Below, one piece after another: positions 1-9,964 of a stretch of DNA of 31,514 nucleotides (positions are counted from its first letter, which is position 1; every line of letters begins with the position of its first letter). The stretch spans positions 1 to 31,514 of the forward strand of contig JAJNNY010000129.1 of assembly GCA_022453515.1 (NCBI GenBank), in the 5' to 3' direction. The translations under genes and the position numbers were made by a program. Source of the DNA: Astrocystis sublimbata (Eukaryota > Ascomycota > Sordariomycetes > Xylariales > Xylariaceae). The notes under the pieces were generated by a model. The model was not told the DNA's origin, made no database searches, and worked only from the letters and a program-made list of their open reading frames with translations.

Positions 1-6
1 TTGAAG

Positions 7-2248
7 TGGTTACGGCTTGACCTTGGCGTCCAGCTATCTAACTTCGGTTACAAAGACAGAAAAGGAGGACCTCGCCGCGGCCATCTCACGACTTTTGCCT
101 AAGGTTTCTTCTACCGACTTCCTGGACGCATCTCACGAATGGGTTCTCAACATGTTGCTATACAAAATTGAGGGCAAATCGTCTTCAACGATTCGGCACA
201 TGTTGGAGAGAAATGACGCCAATCATAGAAACATGGAGGAATCATTGTTGAGAGAGATATCAAGAAAAATGCCTCAATTAGAGAACTGGGCAGAACAACG
301 ACTACAGTCCTCAGCTTCTTCTCACCTACGAAGCTACAAGAACAAAGCTCCCAACGAGAGTAGAGCTCCCATCAGACCGGCACTGAGGACCCAGGAGAGG
401 ACGAAAGATGTGTCGCTCCGGCGCCAGCGACGAGTCAGCATGAACGAGCAGGGGAAAGACCCGGACATCACCTTGATAAGCAGTGCAAAGCCTCATTATG
501 TCAGTCCGCAAGTGTCCCGCCCTGTACCAGAAGGTAGCACTACACTTGTAGACCCGGTGGCTGTTGGAAAACAGGGCCCTTTAGGCCAAGCACAAACTGG
601 AGCAAACTCTGAGATCACAGAGTGGGTGTCTCCTGAGAATCGCCCAATTCGCGCTGTTCCTGCAGCTCTGGCCTCACAGGCCAGTAAGAAACACAATGAT
701 GATGCTTTACTCGAGAGGCAAATACGGGACAAACTGGAGGCTGAGTTCGACAAAAGGCTTGAGGCTGAGAAAGAGTCCGAGCGCGAGCGGCGAGCAGAAA
801 GGGCGGCAATTCTTGAGGAGCTTAAGAAAGGTATGTTTTGCGACACAAGGGATATTGAGCTGGTATCACTGCAGCAATTCGTGGTGCATTGGGCCTATTT
901 TATTTTATTTTATTTTATTTTATTTTACCATCGCTTTATCGCTCGGCACTTGTTTCAATCTAGATTGCTAACTTGTCATTATCAGAAGTAGTTGCGATCC
1001 GAAAGGAGGCAGTAGAGCAGGCTGAAAGGAAAGCTCGAGTAGAGGCTCGAGACCGCGCCGAGCAATTGATATGGGAGAGGCAAAATGAAGAGATCAAGCT
1101 GAAGAAGGAAGTCGAGATGGCGAAAGCTGCGGTAGCAGCAGCTGAATTAGAGGCTAAGCTTGAGGCCGCAAGGAAGATAGCCGTTCGAGAAGCGGAGAAG
1201 AAGCAAGAAGAAGAGACTGAGATGAGAAAAATTGTAAGCCTTCTCTTACCCCAATGGAGGAATGGGTGCCTTTAGTGGACATGTGCATGGAGTTTTATCT
1301 AGTGCTCTACTTTTCGAGAGGAACGTCACTGATAAAGCACATTCAAGAAGGAGAATGAAGATCGGCAGCAAGCAGAACGCGAGATAAGTAAGCGAATCGA
1401 AGCTGAGAAGAGGGCGTATGAAGAGGCCAGAGCCGCCGAAAGGCTCAAGAAGGAATTACAGCAAAAGGCCGAGGCTGAGAAGCGAGAAAGGCGGGAAGAC
1501 GAAACCCGAGCCCTCGAAATCGCTCGGAAACAAAAGGAAGAGGCAGCATTCAAGGAGGACATCCGACAATGGGCAGCTGAAAAGGCTGAAAAGGATAGAC
1601 AAATCCATTTCGAAGATGCCATGGGGCGCAAGTATGCGGTCCCATTCAGCCAAGGGCGCAGCTGGGAGGTAAGAATCTTTTGAGTCATTAGCCGTTGCTA
1701 ACAGAGAGTAGCTGACGCTGGCACAGGGAATGCAAGAACTCATCAATGCGGCATTTATCCCTGTCGAACGCCTGTGGCCAGCGGTTCGAGAAGGTCACTA
1801 TGATGTATGCCGCCCTGACGGTACGATCATTTTGCCTCAGACCTGGGAGGAGATCATTCAGCCTGGCTGGAAGATACTAATGAAGATGTGGCCAATGGCA
1901 CCATCCGATCCCCAGCCCCCAATAGCACCATCTAATACCCAGTCACCAACGGTACCGTCCAATCCCCAATCGCAACTTGCCCCTTTGGACCAGCGCCCGA
2001 ATGGCGACACAGTCGACAGCGAGCCGGACATCAGCGTAGAGGAGCAGCGGGACGATGATACATCATCAGGCTACCAAAGTTCAAGTATCGTATCGTGGAA
2101 ACCATCGCGTACGATGCGGATCAGGAATGCCTTCACAGCTTTGAAGAATTCGATTTTGCGCAAAAAGCGCCGACGACGTGACTCGTGGGCCTCAACATCT
2201 TCATCAGGTGATGCATCGAGATCATCATCTGAAGCAATCAACGATTGA
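7..2248 (+). CDS. Coiled-coil protein with C-terminal ubiquitin-like domain, 5'-truncated copy
   Basis: Only the last four exons of the gene at 15932-20215 are present: 7-830, 986-1233, 1348-1668 and 1727-2248, joined in phases 1, 0 and 0 with GTATGT/GTAAG-type donors. They encode residues equivalent to 582-1219: a helical region, a long charged coiled coil rich in E, K, R and A, and a C-terminal domain starting at IHFEDAMGRKY and running to ILMKMWPM that resembles the fungal ubiquitin-like domain ULD_2. A Ser/Pro-rich tail follows. The start and exons 1-3 are missing because the window begins in intron 3. It matches the right-arm copy and has no frame break, but as it stands it cannot be a complete gene. 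Confidence 0.75.
896..927 (+). repeat. TATTT pentanucleotide microsatellite
   Basis: About six tandem TATTT units lie inside the intron at 831-985 of the coiled-coil gene. The mirror copy at 17253-17284 has the same number of units. A slippage-prone tract that agrees exactly between the arms argues for very recent duplication or an artefact. Confidence 0.9.
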
Positions 2249-2439
2249 GGGTTCTGATGAAGTATTCGGCTACCTTGGGGTTTGAAAATGTTGACATATT
2301 CTGGAAACCATCGACGGAGGACACGACGACAACGACACAATGATATTTATGGACTTCTGGGCCTTCTCAACTGTGGAAGCATATATTGACAGGCATTTTC
2401 AAGGCTGTGGCTGGCAACTCGATAGCAGGGAGTACGCTA

Positions 2440-3052
2440 ATGCGGTTAGCAAGGTAATAGAGGTGGTGTAACAAATTGGCAAGATCACTAAGAAGAAAGG
2501 CGCCCTTTGCTCCCGGGACCCTGCAGATGTGGATTGTGGACTTTATTGGGCGCCTAGAAGCCATTGGATTCATCACCCCTGTCTGCTGTAGGTAATAGGT
2601 ACTGTGTGCCCTATGTTGAAGATGATAACTCGTACGTAAATCCGTACATTTAAGCTTAGTTCCCTAACCAAAGCCTGCTTGACAGCATGGTCTCCAGGGA
2701 CAACGGCTACGATGGACCGTCAGTGTTTGATATTGACACCAATATCCCGAATGAAGGTCGAATGGCAACGTTTCCGATTCTTTATTCGCTTACACGAGAA
2801 AGTGCTGCGGTTGGTTTTCACTTGCTGAGAATAAGGGCAGCTGCTCAAGATGGCGACGGAGCCAAGTGCTGCGCGACACCGTCCACGGTAAATGAAGGCA
2901 GCCCTCAGACTGAGACAAGACGTATAGGCAACCCCAACATTGTCAACATCATGTCGAACGGCAGTAATTGTCCAATCTTGGCCAATTCAACACCATTTCT
3001 CGAGGGAGAGCGCTACTTAATGTTCGACCAAGTCATGTGCAATCACTTTTGA
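2440..3052 (+). CDS. Small hypothetical protein, three-exon model (left copy)
   Basis: A 159-residue protein can be assembled from exons 2440-2453, about 2493-2591 and 2686-3052. The second intron (2592-2685, GTAATA donor, CTAAC branch, CAG acceptor) joins in phase and looks genuine. The first would be only 39-42 nt and is doubtful. The frame is also protein-like upstream of the chosen ATG, back to a TGA near 2339, so the true start may lie elsewhere or the gene may be decayed. The C-terminal part contains several Cys and NxS/T-like sites, but I recognise no domain and see no signal peptide. It lies 191 bp downstream of the coiled-coil gene on the same strand. Confidence 0.35.
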
Positions 3053-3551
3053 GAGCCTGGGCCAGGAGTTCATACTATAAAATCGCAGTTCTAGCCCCTG
3101 TCGGTAGTTCTCTCAACGAGAAATTTGTTCTGGTTGTTGGTTTGCTACGGAATCCTCATTGACGAGATTTTAGCCTAATAGCTTTGAAAGTCTAGTACGG
3201 TCGTTCATCATCACATTGCAGAAGACCGAATCCCGTCCAATACAAAAGATACGGAAACCAACAGCGGAAAAGACCAATAGAATTCGCCTAGGACCTTGAA
3301 GATTCCGTGCCTGGTAGCAAAGGCACAGGGGACTCTCACCCCGCCCTTGTTCCTCCCAATGGCATTGAAGACTGCATACCTCCATGGGTTTTGGGGTCTA
3401 GAACGATTACTCGATCACTTGTGCCACCCTTTTTACAGTAGAATGCAACATCGTACCCCGCGTTCACTCGTATAAAAGGACATATCACGATCATGAAGAT
3501 GTAGCTTCAGGCAACGTCATCTCGAATCTGCATCTACAGCAAACATAAACA
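3053..3551 (+). other. Intergenic/promoter region of the carboxylesterase (left)
   Basis: About 500 bp without a convincing gene. It ends in the TATA element and leader of the carboxylesterase. Short frames on either strand here have no recognisable content. Confidence 0.5.
3471..3480 (+). promoter_or_regulatory. TATA box of carboxylesterase (left)
   Basis: TATAAAAGGA lies 72 bp before the ATG at 3552, a normal position for a fungal core promoter with a short leader. The same element sits at 14700-14709 before the right-arm copy. Confidence 0.6.
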
Positions 3552-5548
3552 ATGAGAGTCTGTCGTTTTATTACCTTGATCACTCCATGGATGGTCCTCG
3601 GCCTTCCTGGCTCTCCCCGAAATCTCTCTGGAGCGGTGTGGAAAGCGAGCTTACAGTCAAGAGTACAACCGGAATCTATACAGGCATTCAGGATGCAGAT
3701 TACAATATCAGAGTGTTCCGTAACATTCCCTATGCGAAACCTCCAGTTGGCAAGCTACGTTGGAAGCCCCCAGTAGCACGTCGGCCATCTCGTGAGCACG
3801 TATGTACCCGAATAATCCTTCCACTTCTTGGCGAGACGCATTGCCCAAATGGTCATTTTCGCTCCTCAGTGCCTTCACCCAACCGAAAGATTGAGCCTTA
3901 TCTTGATCTCAGTGAACAACATAACTGACTTCAGAGGTAAAAGCATTATTCATATAGATACCCTCCTCCATGTTCTCAGTATCTATCGAAGTCATTATCA
4001 CTATGGAATTCAAATATGACGAATTTCCAAATATCCCCCGGGGACCAAAGCTACACTGCAGGAGATATGGCGCAGACTAGCAGCGAAGACTGTTTGAGTC
4101 TTGCCATCTGGACACCAATCAATGCCACACATAAAAGCAAACTCCCTGTGGGACTTTTCGTCCCAGGGGGCAGTTTCAAGACGGGCGGGCTAAGCGTGCC
4201 GTACTACAATCCTGCCGGATGGATCAATCGAACTCAGCAGCACATCATGGTCTCTATCAATTATCGAGTCAACGTTTTTGGATTTCCGAACGCCGCTGGC
4301 CTAAAAACGCAGAATGTTGGTGTTCTGGACCAAAGGCTTGCCCTAGAATGGGTTCATAGAAACATAGAAGCTTTTGGCGGGGATCACGACCGGATCACAT
4401 TATGGGGGCACTCGGCAGGTGCCTTGTCGGCTGACATACTGAATTTCGCATACCCAGAGAAACCACTAGCTTCCGGGCTCTTCCTGATGTCTGGAACAGC
4501 AATGCGTACATTCGCCCAAGGCGACAATGCATTACAAAGCAACTTCAGCTTCGTGGCAAAGAAGGTTGGCTGCGACTTTCCGGGAGATGCAGAGGCAGAG
4601 CTAGATTGCATGCAACAGGTTCCAGCCACTCTTATCTCCAACTTCGCTGGCCATTACAGCGAGTTAGTAAATTTCAGTCTTTGATTCCCCCATTCGGCAA
4701 AAGTTCTGCTCTTAAATACTGCTCAATTATGCATGCGCTTGAGCATCTGATTCATGAGTTGAAACTTTACCAACGACGGCCGATTCTAACTTATTTTCTC
4801 TAACAGCAAACATACCAAGCCATCGCTTTTCTTCCGGCCAACAGCCGACAATAAGCTGATATTTGAGAACTACACGGAACAGGCGCGAAGAGGATTGATG
4901 TCCCGGATACCTGCGCTAGTATCTGTTACGTCGAATGAGCAATCTAGCCTGATCGAGTACCCTATCAACAACCTGGTTGGTGGTCCTAACAAAACTGATG
5001 TCGACAAAGGCACATTGGGTGATTTCATCGTAAGTAACCACATCACTTATCCTTCTTCTGACAAGGTCTCCTGAACAACAGGAAATTCTGCTCATGAGAC
5101 ATTTGCAAGCTCTCGAATCATGACGATTTCGTTATTAGCTCCCAGTCAAGTTTACTGACTCCGTTTACTCAAGTGTCCTGCCTTCAATACGTCGAGTGTA
5201 CGCGCAGATAACAATTTGACCACATATAGGTATGAGTACGTCGGGGAGTTCCCCAACATTACTCCCTATAAATGGATGGGCGCCTATCATGGGGCGGATT
5301 TACCCATGATATTTGGTACCTACAATATGTCGGGTAATGCGACAGATTTCCAGAGAGAGGTTTCTGAGCGCATGCAAGACTATGTATCCGCATTCTTGGC
5401 CGACCCTCAGCACGGTTTGGCAAAGCTTGGATGGGCTCCTAGCGATGTATCAAGTGCCATCAATGGGACAATGATACGCTTCGGCGAGGCTGGCAGCATT
5501 ATGAAGAACATAAGCTCTGTTGAGGTTGATAATGCATGCCTTAGATAA
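3552..5548 (+). pseudogene. Type-B carboxylesterase, frameshifted left copy
   Basis: Same gene as 12631-14628, but the C-run at 3615-3618 has four bases instead of five. This shifts the frame at codon ~23, soon after the hydrophobic N-terminus, and the shifted frame stops at 3776. Downstream exons are intact: about 3980-4662 (catalytic WGHSAGAL region), 4807-5029 and 5174-5548. Either this copy is a one-base pseudogene or the homopolymer was miscounted. The exact exon between 3800 and 3979 could not be fixed in either copy. Confidence 0.7.
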
Positions 5549-6088
5549 ATGATGAAAAGAATAATCATGGTAGTACATTGTGCTCTTTTGGTTTTGAACC
5601 AAGCATGCACAGTGTTCAAGGTGTTTGCTTCAATGTCATTACGTTAACGCTTCAGTTGCCTGCCAAACACCTACGTTGGCCTATATCTCTGTTAAGAATT
5701 GTATTCCTGCTAGAAGGGTTGGGGGCGATTTCAACTGTTTACACCTGATAATGCATGCCTTGTACAAGCGACATTTAGTCTAAGTTGAATAATAGAATAG
5801 CCTTAGGCAAGATCACTAACCACCACTACTAGTCGTTCTATCGCACATTGTCCGGAACTCTAAGCTGTCTGGCTCATCCACTGATACTACCTACTTGCTT
5901 GGCCATATGGGCACATGTGATCGAAAGATTGTGTCTTCTGCACCTGGGGAACCTCCTCTTCTTCGCCTACTCAAACCCGCTGATGAGAAAACAGAAGTCG
6001 GTCGTCCTCTGGGGTGAATATTGTCAACAGTGCACAAATTTACCTACAGCACCATCACATCACACAGCTAGCCATCACCAGCTTGAGA
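5549..6088 (+). other. Intergenic region, nothing recognised (left)
   Basis: About 540 bp between the carboxylesterase stop and the Q/N-rich frame. It contains 3' trailer sequence, then the promoter or leader of the orphan gene. No RNA gene or clear regulatory site is seen. The mirror is 12091-12630. Confidence 0.4.
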
Positions 6089-6274
6089 ATGCAGCAGTCC
6101 CGCCACGGTAACGCGGTGTCAACCCGCCAACGCCGCATCGCGCAACTTCGGCCTCCCATCTACCAAGACGCCCAGCTCACGTTCAATAATAACCAAACCT
6201 TCAGCCAGTTACCCGAACAACAAACGCATCAATTTCGACTGTCTCAATTCTCTTACAACCATAACCACGTATAA
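6089..6274 (+). other. Q/N-rich reading frame in phase with the orphan gene, ended by one TAA (left)
   Basis: An ATG at 6089 opens 61 codons rich in Gln, Asn and Arg, ending ...SYNHNHV at TAA 6272-6274. The next 20 codons are open in the same frame and run directly into the ATG of the 428-residue protein at 6335. It may be an upstream ORF in the leader, an N-terminal extension interrupted by a nonsense change, or an exon with a splice I could not place. No canonical intron of suitable phase removes the stop. The mirror is 11905-12090. Confidence 0.35.
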
Positions 6275-6334
6275 CTTCTCAATAGCAGCCACAGCAGCAA
6301 CGACAACCGGGTTGACAACCCAAGTCGTAACAAA

Positions 6335-7621
6335 ATGGTGCAAAAGAGCCATGCTATCAACAGTGCGGATGTGCACATACGAAATTCCCTCCCACAATCC
6401 GTACCAGCTAACACCTCATCTGCACAACATGGCTCCTATCAGTGTAGTCCAGACAACCACATGTCTTCGCCATTCACGTCAGCAGAGTTCACTGCAATGG
6501 AGCGCACAGGTACTAGTGCAGTCCCGACTGCACCACCTGGAAGTTATCCGTTGAACAGACACATGTCCATTTCGTATCCTACAACAACAGCACGTCTTGT
6601 ACCGCAAGCGAGTGGCCCATCGCCGAATCCACGGGGCACCAACACAGCACGTGAGCCTCCCAAGCAGCCGAAACGTTCCGCCGTCGACGAGCGCATGCGA
6701 AAAACGGGATCAGAGCTGTATCGCAGTGTGCTGGAAAGAGTTTTCCTTGCCCCGAACGTCGGCCTCTACCGCCAATTTCTCCTAAACTACGCACGATGCG
6801 AAGCAGTTGCGCCACACCGGAGACCGGAACGGCCCAGCAGGCGAAAAAAGGCCCAGGTTGTCGACGATGTGACAGAGTATGTAGATTTAGTCGACAAGAC
6901 GACCAGTATTAAGAGACCTTCCGACCCGAGCCCGGAATTGCACGCATCCCTTGCTATCCCGACAAAGCGTGCCCGCACAAGAGAAGCGCTTCCCCCCGCT
7001 GACCGACCTGCCTATCCCTCGGAAATAGCTGAACAGAGAGTGCAGCCCTCTGACACAGTCGATCACCCCGAGCCCGCGGAAGCGCCGCTGGCAGGCCCGG
7101 ACCTAGAGGGACTGGGACCGATGGTACAGTATTTACGAGACGCAAAACAGCAGGAAGCCAAAGAGGCGTGGGAACATGAACAGCGGAAAATAGCAGAGAG
7201 GGAAGCGGAGAGGCAACAGGCCAAAGTTTTCGAGCTCTACGACGGTACGTCCGGATACCCCGCCGAGTGCTATATGCATCTACAACTCCCGGGATGCGAG
7301 CACCGCGCCCATGCGATCTGCGTCGGCAGGCCTCGCCATGAACTGGCTCGGGACCGATACAGATCCTTATCATTACCATCAAAAGACGGTAGACTTCTGG
7401 TTTACGCTACGTGCTGCGAAAACGGCGGAATTGGGTTCAAAATTGCCGAGGCGGGGTCAACTCCTGACGAGGTCTTGCAGGGACCCACGATTGACTTTGG
7501 AGACATCAAGCTGAACGCCGACTTCTCCGATATGAATGAGCAGAAAGTTGTTAGGTGGTCGCGATATCTTTTGGCTGCGGTTCCAGGGCACAATGATACA
7601 ATCCCCCAATGGGTTACTTGA
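6335..7621 (+). CDS. Orphan 428-residue protein with nuclear-type basic motifs (left copy)
   Basis: A single uninterrupted exon, same sequence as the right-arm copy. Residues ~1-110 are low complexity (Ser, Pro, Thr, Gln). A globular-looking helical segment (SELYRSVLERVFLAPNVGLY) is followed by basic clusters RPERPSRRKKAQ and PTKRARTRE that could act as nuclear localisation signals. An E/K/R/A-rich helix, likely a coiled coil, covers about residues 268-295. A Cys/His-containing C-terminal domain (CYMHLQLPGCEHRAH...ATCCENGG) completes the protein. I recognise no named family; a chromatin- or transcription-related role is only a guess from the basic motifs. It converges on the CaaX gene at 8215. 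Confidence 0.6.
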   Translation: MVQKSHAINSADVHIRNSLPQSVPANTSSAQHGSYQCSPDNHMSSPFTSAEFTAMERTGTSAVPTAPPGSYPLNRHMSISYPTTTARLVPQASGPSPNPRGTNTAREPPKQPKRSAVDERMRKTGSELYRSVLERVFLAPNVGLYRQFLLNYARCEAVAPHRRPERPSRRKKAQVVDDVTEYVDLVDKTTSIKRPSDPSPELHASLAIPTKRARTREALPPADRPAYPSEIAEQRVQPSDTVDHPEPAEAPLAGPDLEGLGPMVQYLRDAKQQEAKEAWEHEQRKIAEREAERQQAKVFELYDGTSGYPAECYMHLQLPGCEHRAHAICVGRPRHELARDRYRSLSLPSKDGRLLVYATCCENGGIGFKIAEAGSTPDEVLQGPTIDFGDIKLNADFSDMNEQKVVRWSRYLLAAVPGHNDTIPQWVT

Positions 7622-8214
7622 GAACCCAAAGGGAGGTTTGGTTCCTCCCGGTCGATGAGAGGGTGTGCTTGTTAAGCCTGGCCGAGCAAGGGATCTGAGC
7701 ATGTTTTCGATGCATCCATTGTTTTGCCAAATGCTTGCAGCAAGATACAGTGCTGCAATACTTAGCTGAAGCCACACATTAATATCGCAAAATAGGCTGT
7801 CAAGACTGGCAACATTTTGTATAAATTGGGGCTTTCAGACATTGGGTATTTTGTTTATTGCAGGTTGATACCTAGTAGGCAGTAAGAGAAGTAAAGCAAT
7901 CATATGTCTTCTTTTCGTTGTTGGTCCGCCAGGCCTCGGTAATCGTAACCAGTTTTGCCCTCTCCTACCCGCAACAGGGGAAGTAGCTACCACCCGAAGT
8001 ACAAAGATGCAAGCCGGATAGGTATTTCGCAGAAAAGGCCCATATCCATACGAGGTAGGGATTGCTGACAGACATCCTTAAAGTTATAATCCATCGCTTT
8101 CGAACACAACGGCACTACTAAGTCGTAGGTGAAAAGAGAGTGGTGATTCGTAGCTTCTTCTGATTCGATGTGCAAGTATGATGGATTCAACGCCAGCTGA
8201 CTGATGCAATGAAT
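7622..8214. other. Convergent intergenic region (left)
   Basis: About 590 bp between the converging 3' ends of the orphan gene and the CaaX gene, so mostly 3' untranslated sequence. A 67-codon frame at 7987-8190 on the minus strand starts with TTG and has no recognisable features. The mirror is 9965-10557. Confidence 0.4.
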
Positions 8215-8688
8215 CTAGGATATCGTGCAGATACCACCAAACTTGGTAACATCCCCTTCCACTTCACTTTCCATGGGACGATTGCGCATTGATTCGCGGC
8301 GAACAAGGGTGAGACGTTCCGCTTTAGATATTTCCGATTCGGCGGCAGTCTCTTCGACAAACATCTTCAGCTCCTCAGTGAAGGCAGCAGTTCTTCGATA
8401 GACTGGATCAGCCGCGATGGGGTTGTGACTCGCTATTTCGACTACATCTTCAGCGAATGCAATAGCCTGTTCAGCCAGCAGAGTCGCTCGGCTGATAAGG
8501 TGGGTACGCGCTTCGCTACATGTAGCTCGTGCTGACTTGTCGATGTAGACCGGACGATCGAAATCAACGGGTGGTGGCGGATGCTCGAGAGGCCTTGGCT
8601 GATGACGGATGGGCGCTGGCCCGTCCCAATGGCTCTTTGCGTGTGATGTGCTGTGTGGCCAAACGTGGGTAATGCGCGAAAAGTGTTT
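8215..8688 (-). CDS. 5'-truncated CaaX-box protein (left copy)
   Basis: Mirror of 9491-9964. It encodes a 157-residue open exon ending in the tetrapeptide CTIS directly before the stop. A splice acceptor (CTAG with an upstream TGCTAAC branch site) precedes the exon, so the gene had earlier exons. Upstream lies only the AT-rich palindrome core, where no start codon or donor could be found. The two copies point away from the palindrome centre. Confidence 0.55.
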   Translation of the reverse strand, partial: KHFSRITHVWPHSTSHAKSHWDGPAPIRHQPRPLEHPPPPVDFDRPVYIDKSARATCSEARTHLISRATLLAEQAIAFAEDVVEIASHNPIAADPVYRRTAAFTEELKMFVEETAAESEISKAERLTLVRRESMRNRPMESEVEGDVTKFGGICTIS

Positions 8689-8824
8689 CTAGAAAGGTTT
8701 TGTTAGCAAACCTTGTTGCGGATCGAGGCTTGGAAAGCTCTGGTATATAATGGGCCTATGTGTCGTGTTAATAAATATGTGGTGACAAGGGTTGATATCC
8801 CATTACAAGAGCTTCCGTATTAAG

Positions 8825-9354
8825 AACTGCTTGGATTTAAGATTTAAAGCTACCTTAACTCCTAGAAGCTTTAATTTCCTATTTTAAGTAAGTCTTAGTT
8901 CTAAAAACATATATTAAAAGTTTATTTTAAAAATTTGTATATTTAGGTAGACCTAACCTAGCTAAACCTTGGATAAATAGCTATTAATAGCTAGTTAATA
9001 CTTAAATAACTATTATTTAGCTACCTTAATCCTAAATATTTATTTTAAAATATATAACTAAAATTTAAAACTATATTTTAATTTATATATTATAAGTAAT
9101 ATAATTAATAAAATATTTTAGTTATATATTTTAAAATAAATATTTAGGATTAAGGTAGCTAAATAATAGTTATTTAAGTATTAACTAGCTATTAATAGCT
9201 ATTTATCCAAGGTTTAGCTAGGTTAGGTCTACCTAAATATACAAATTTTTAAAATAAACTTTTAATATATGTTTTTAGAACTAAGACTTACTTAAAATAG
9301 GAAATTAAAGCTTCTAGGAGTTAAGGTAGCTTTAAATCTTAAATCCAAGCAGTT
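8825..9354. other. AT/TpA-rich core of the palindrome, RIP-like
   Basis: About 530 bp centred on the spacer consist of A, T and a few dispersed C/G, with very many TpA steps and no usable reading frame. This resembles sequence after repeat-induced point mutation, which turns CpA into TpA in duplicated fungal DNA. The stretch lies immediately upstream of the truncated CaaX gene in both arms, so it may be an old repeat that served as the breakpoint. No element family can be recognised. Confidence 0.6.
9065..9114. other. Asymmetric 50-bp spacer at palindrome centre
   Basis: Pairing of the arms stops at 9064/9115. The 50 bases between are almost entirely A and T and are not self-complementary as a whole. 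A spacer this short between 9-kb arms would let single strands snap back into a hairpin. It is what would be expected at a fold-back junction, whether made in vivo or during sequencing. Confidence 0.85.
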
Positions 9355-9490
9355 CTTAATACGGAAGCTCTTGTAATGGGATATCAACCCTTGTCACCAC
9401 ATATTTATTAACACGACACATAGGCCCATTATATACCAGAGCTTTCCAAGCCTCGATCCGCAACAAGGTTTGCTAACAAAACCTTTCTAG

Positions 9491-9964
9491 AAACACTTTT
9501 CGCGCATTACCCACGTTTGGCCACACAGCACATCACACGCAAAGAGCCATTGGGACGGGCCAGCGCCCATCCGTCATCAGCCAAGGCCTCTCGAGCATCC
9601 GCCACCACCCGTTGATTTCGATCGTCCGGTCTACATCGACAAGTCAGCACGAGCTACATGTAGCGAAGCGCGTACCCACCTTATCAGCCGAGCGACTCTG
9701 CTGGCTGAACAGGCTATTGCATTCGCTGAAGATGTAGTCGAAATAGCGAGTCACAACCCCATCGCGGCTGATCCAGTCTATCGAAGAACTGCTGCCTTCA
9801 CTGAGGAGCTGAAGATGTTTGTCGAAGAGACTGCCGCCGAATCGGAAATATCTAAAGCGGAACGTCTCACCCTTGTTCGCCGCGAATCAATGCGCAATCG
9901 TCCCATGGAAAGTGAAGTGGAAGGGGATGTTACCAAGTTTGGTGGTATCTGCACGATATCCTAG
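9491..9964 (+). CDS. 5'-truncated CaaX-box protein (right copy)
   Basis: An open frame of 157 codons runs from the acceptor at 9490 (TGCTAAC branch, TTTCTAG) to TAG at 9962-9964. The N-terminal ~45 residues are Pro/His-rich. The middle is helical and acidic, with repeated EE and AE pairs. The protein ends GGICTIS: a Cys-aliphatic-aliphatic-Ser tail is the known signal for protein farnesyltransferase, followed by C-terminal proteolysis and methylation, so the product would be membrane-anchored. The first in-frame ATG is deep inside the exon, which is why simple gene scans miss it. Upstream exons are absent, apparently lost at the palindrome centre. It is not a G-gamma subunit or small GTPase by visible motifs; the family is unknown. 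Confidence 0.6.
   Translation, partial: KHFSRITHVWPHSTSHAKSHWDGPAPIRHQPRPLEHPPPPVDFDRPVYIDKSARATCSEARTHLISRATLLAEQAIAFAEDVVEIASHNPIAADPVYRRTAAFTEELKMFVEETAAESEISKAERLTLVRRESMRNRPMESEVEGDVTKFGGICTIS

Larger units (their letters stand above)
1..9064 (+). repeat. Left arm of a ~9-kb giant inverted repeat
   Basis: This arm is the reverse complement of 9115-18179. Paired coordinates sum to 18180 outside the C-run at 3615-3618 and to 18179 inside it, so the arms differ there by one base; I found no other difference in the stretches and gene coordinates compared. The arm begins at the first base of the window, six bases before an exon of the coiled-coil/ubiquitin-like gene, so its true outer end is not visible. 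It carries the 3' part of that gene, a small hypothetical gene, a frameshifted carboxylesterase, the 428-residue orphan gene, and a 5'-truncated CaaX gene on the opposite strand. There are no terminal repeats or transposase, so this is not an ordinary transposon. Confidence 0.97.

Noticed and set aside
1..200. Telomere at the window start
   Set aside because: No TTAGGG-type repeats at base 1; the sequence is an intron/exon junction.
6954..7382. 142-codon minus-strand frame and its mirror at 10797-11225
   Set aside because: Antisense to the 428-residue gene in both arms; no features of its own.
7987..8190. 67-codon minus-strand frame and its mirror at 9989-10192
   Set aside because: Starts with TTG, has no recognisable features and lies in the 3' trailer of the CaaX gene.
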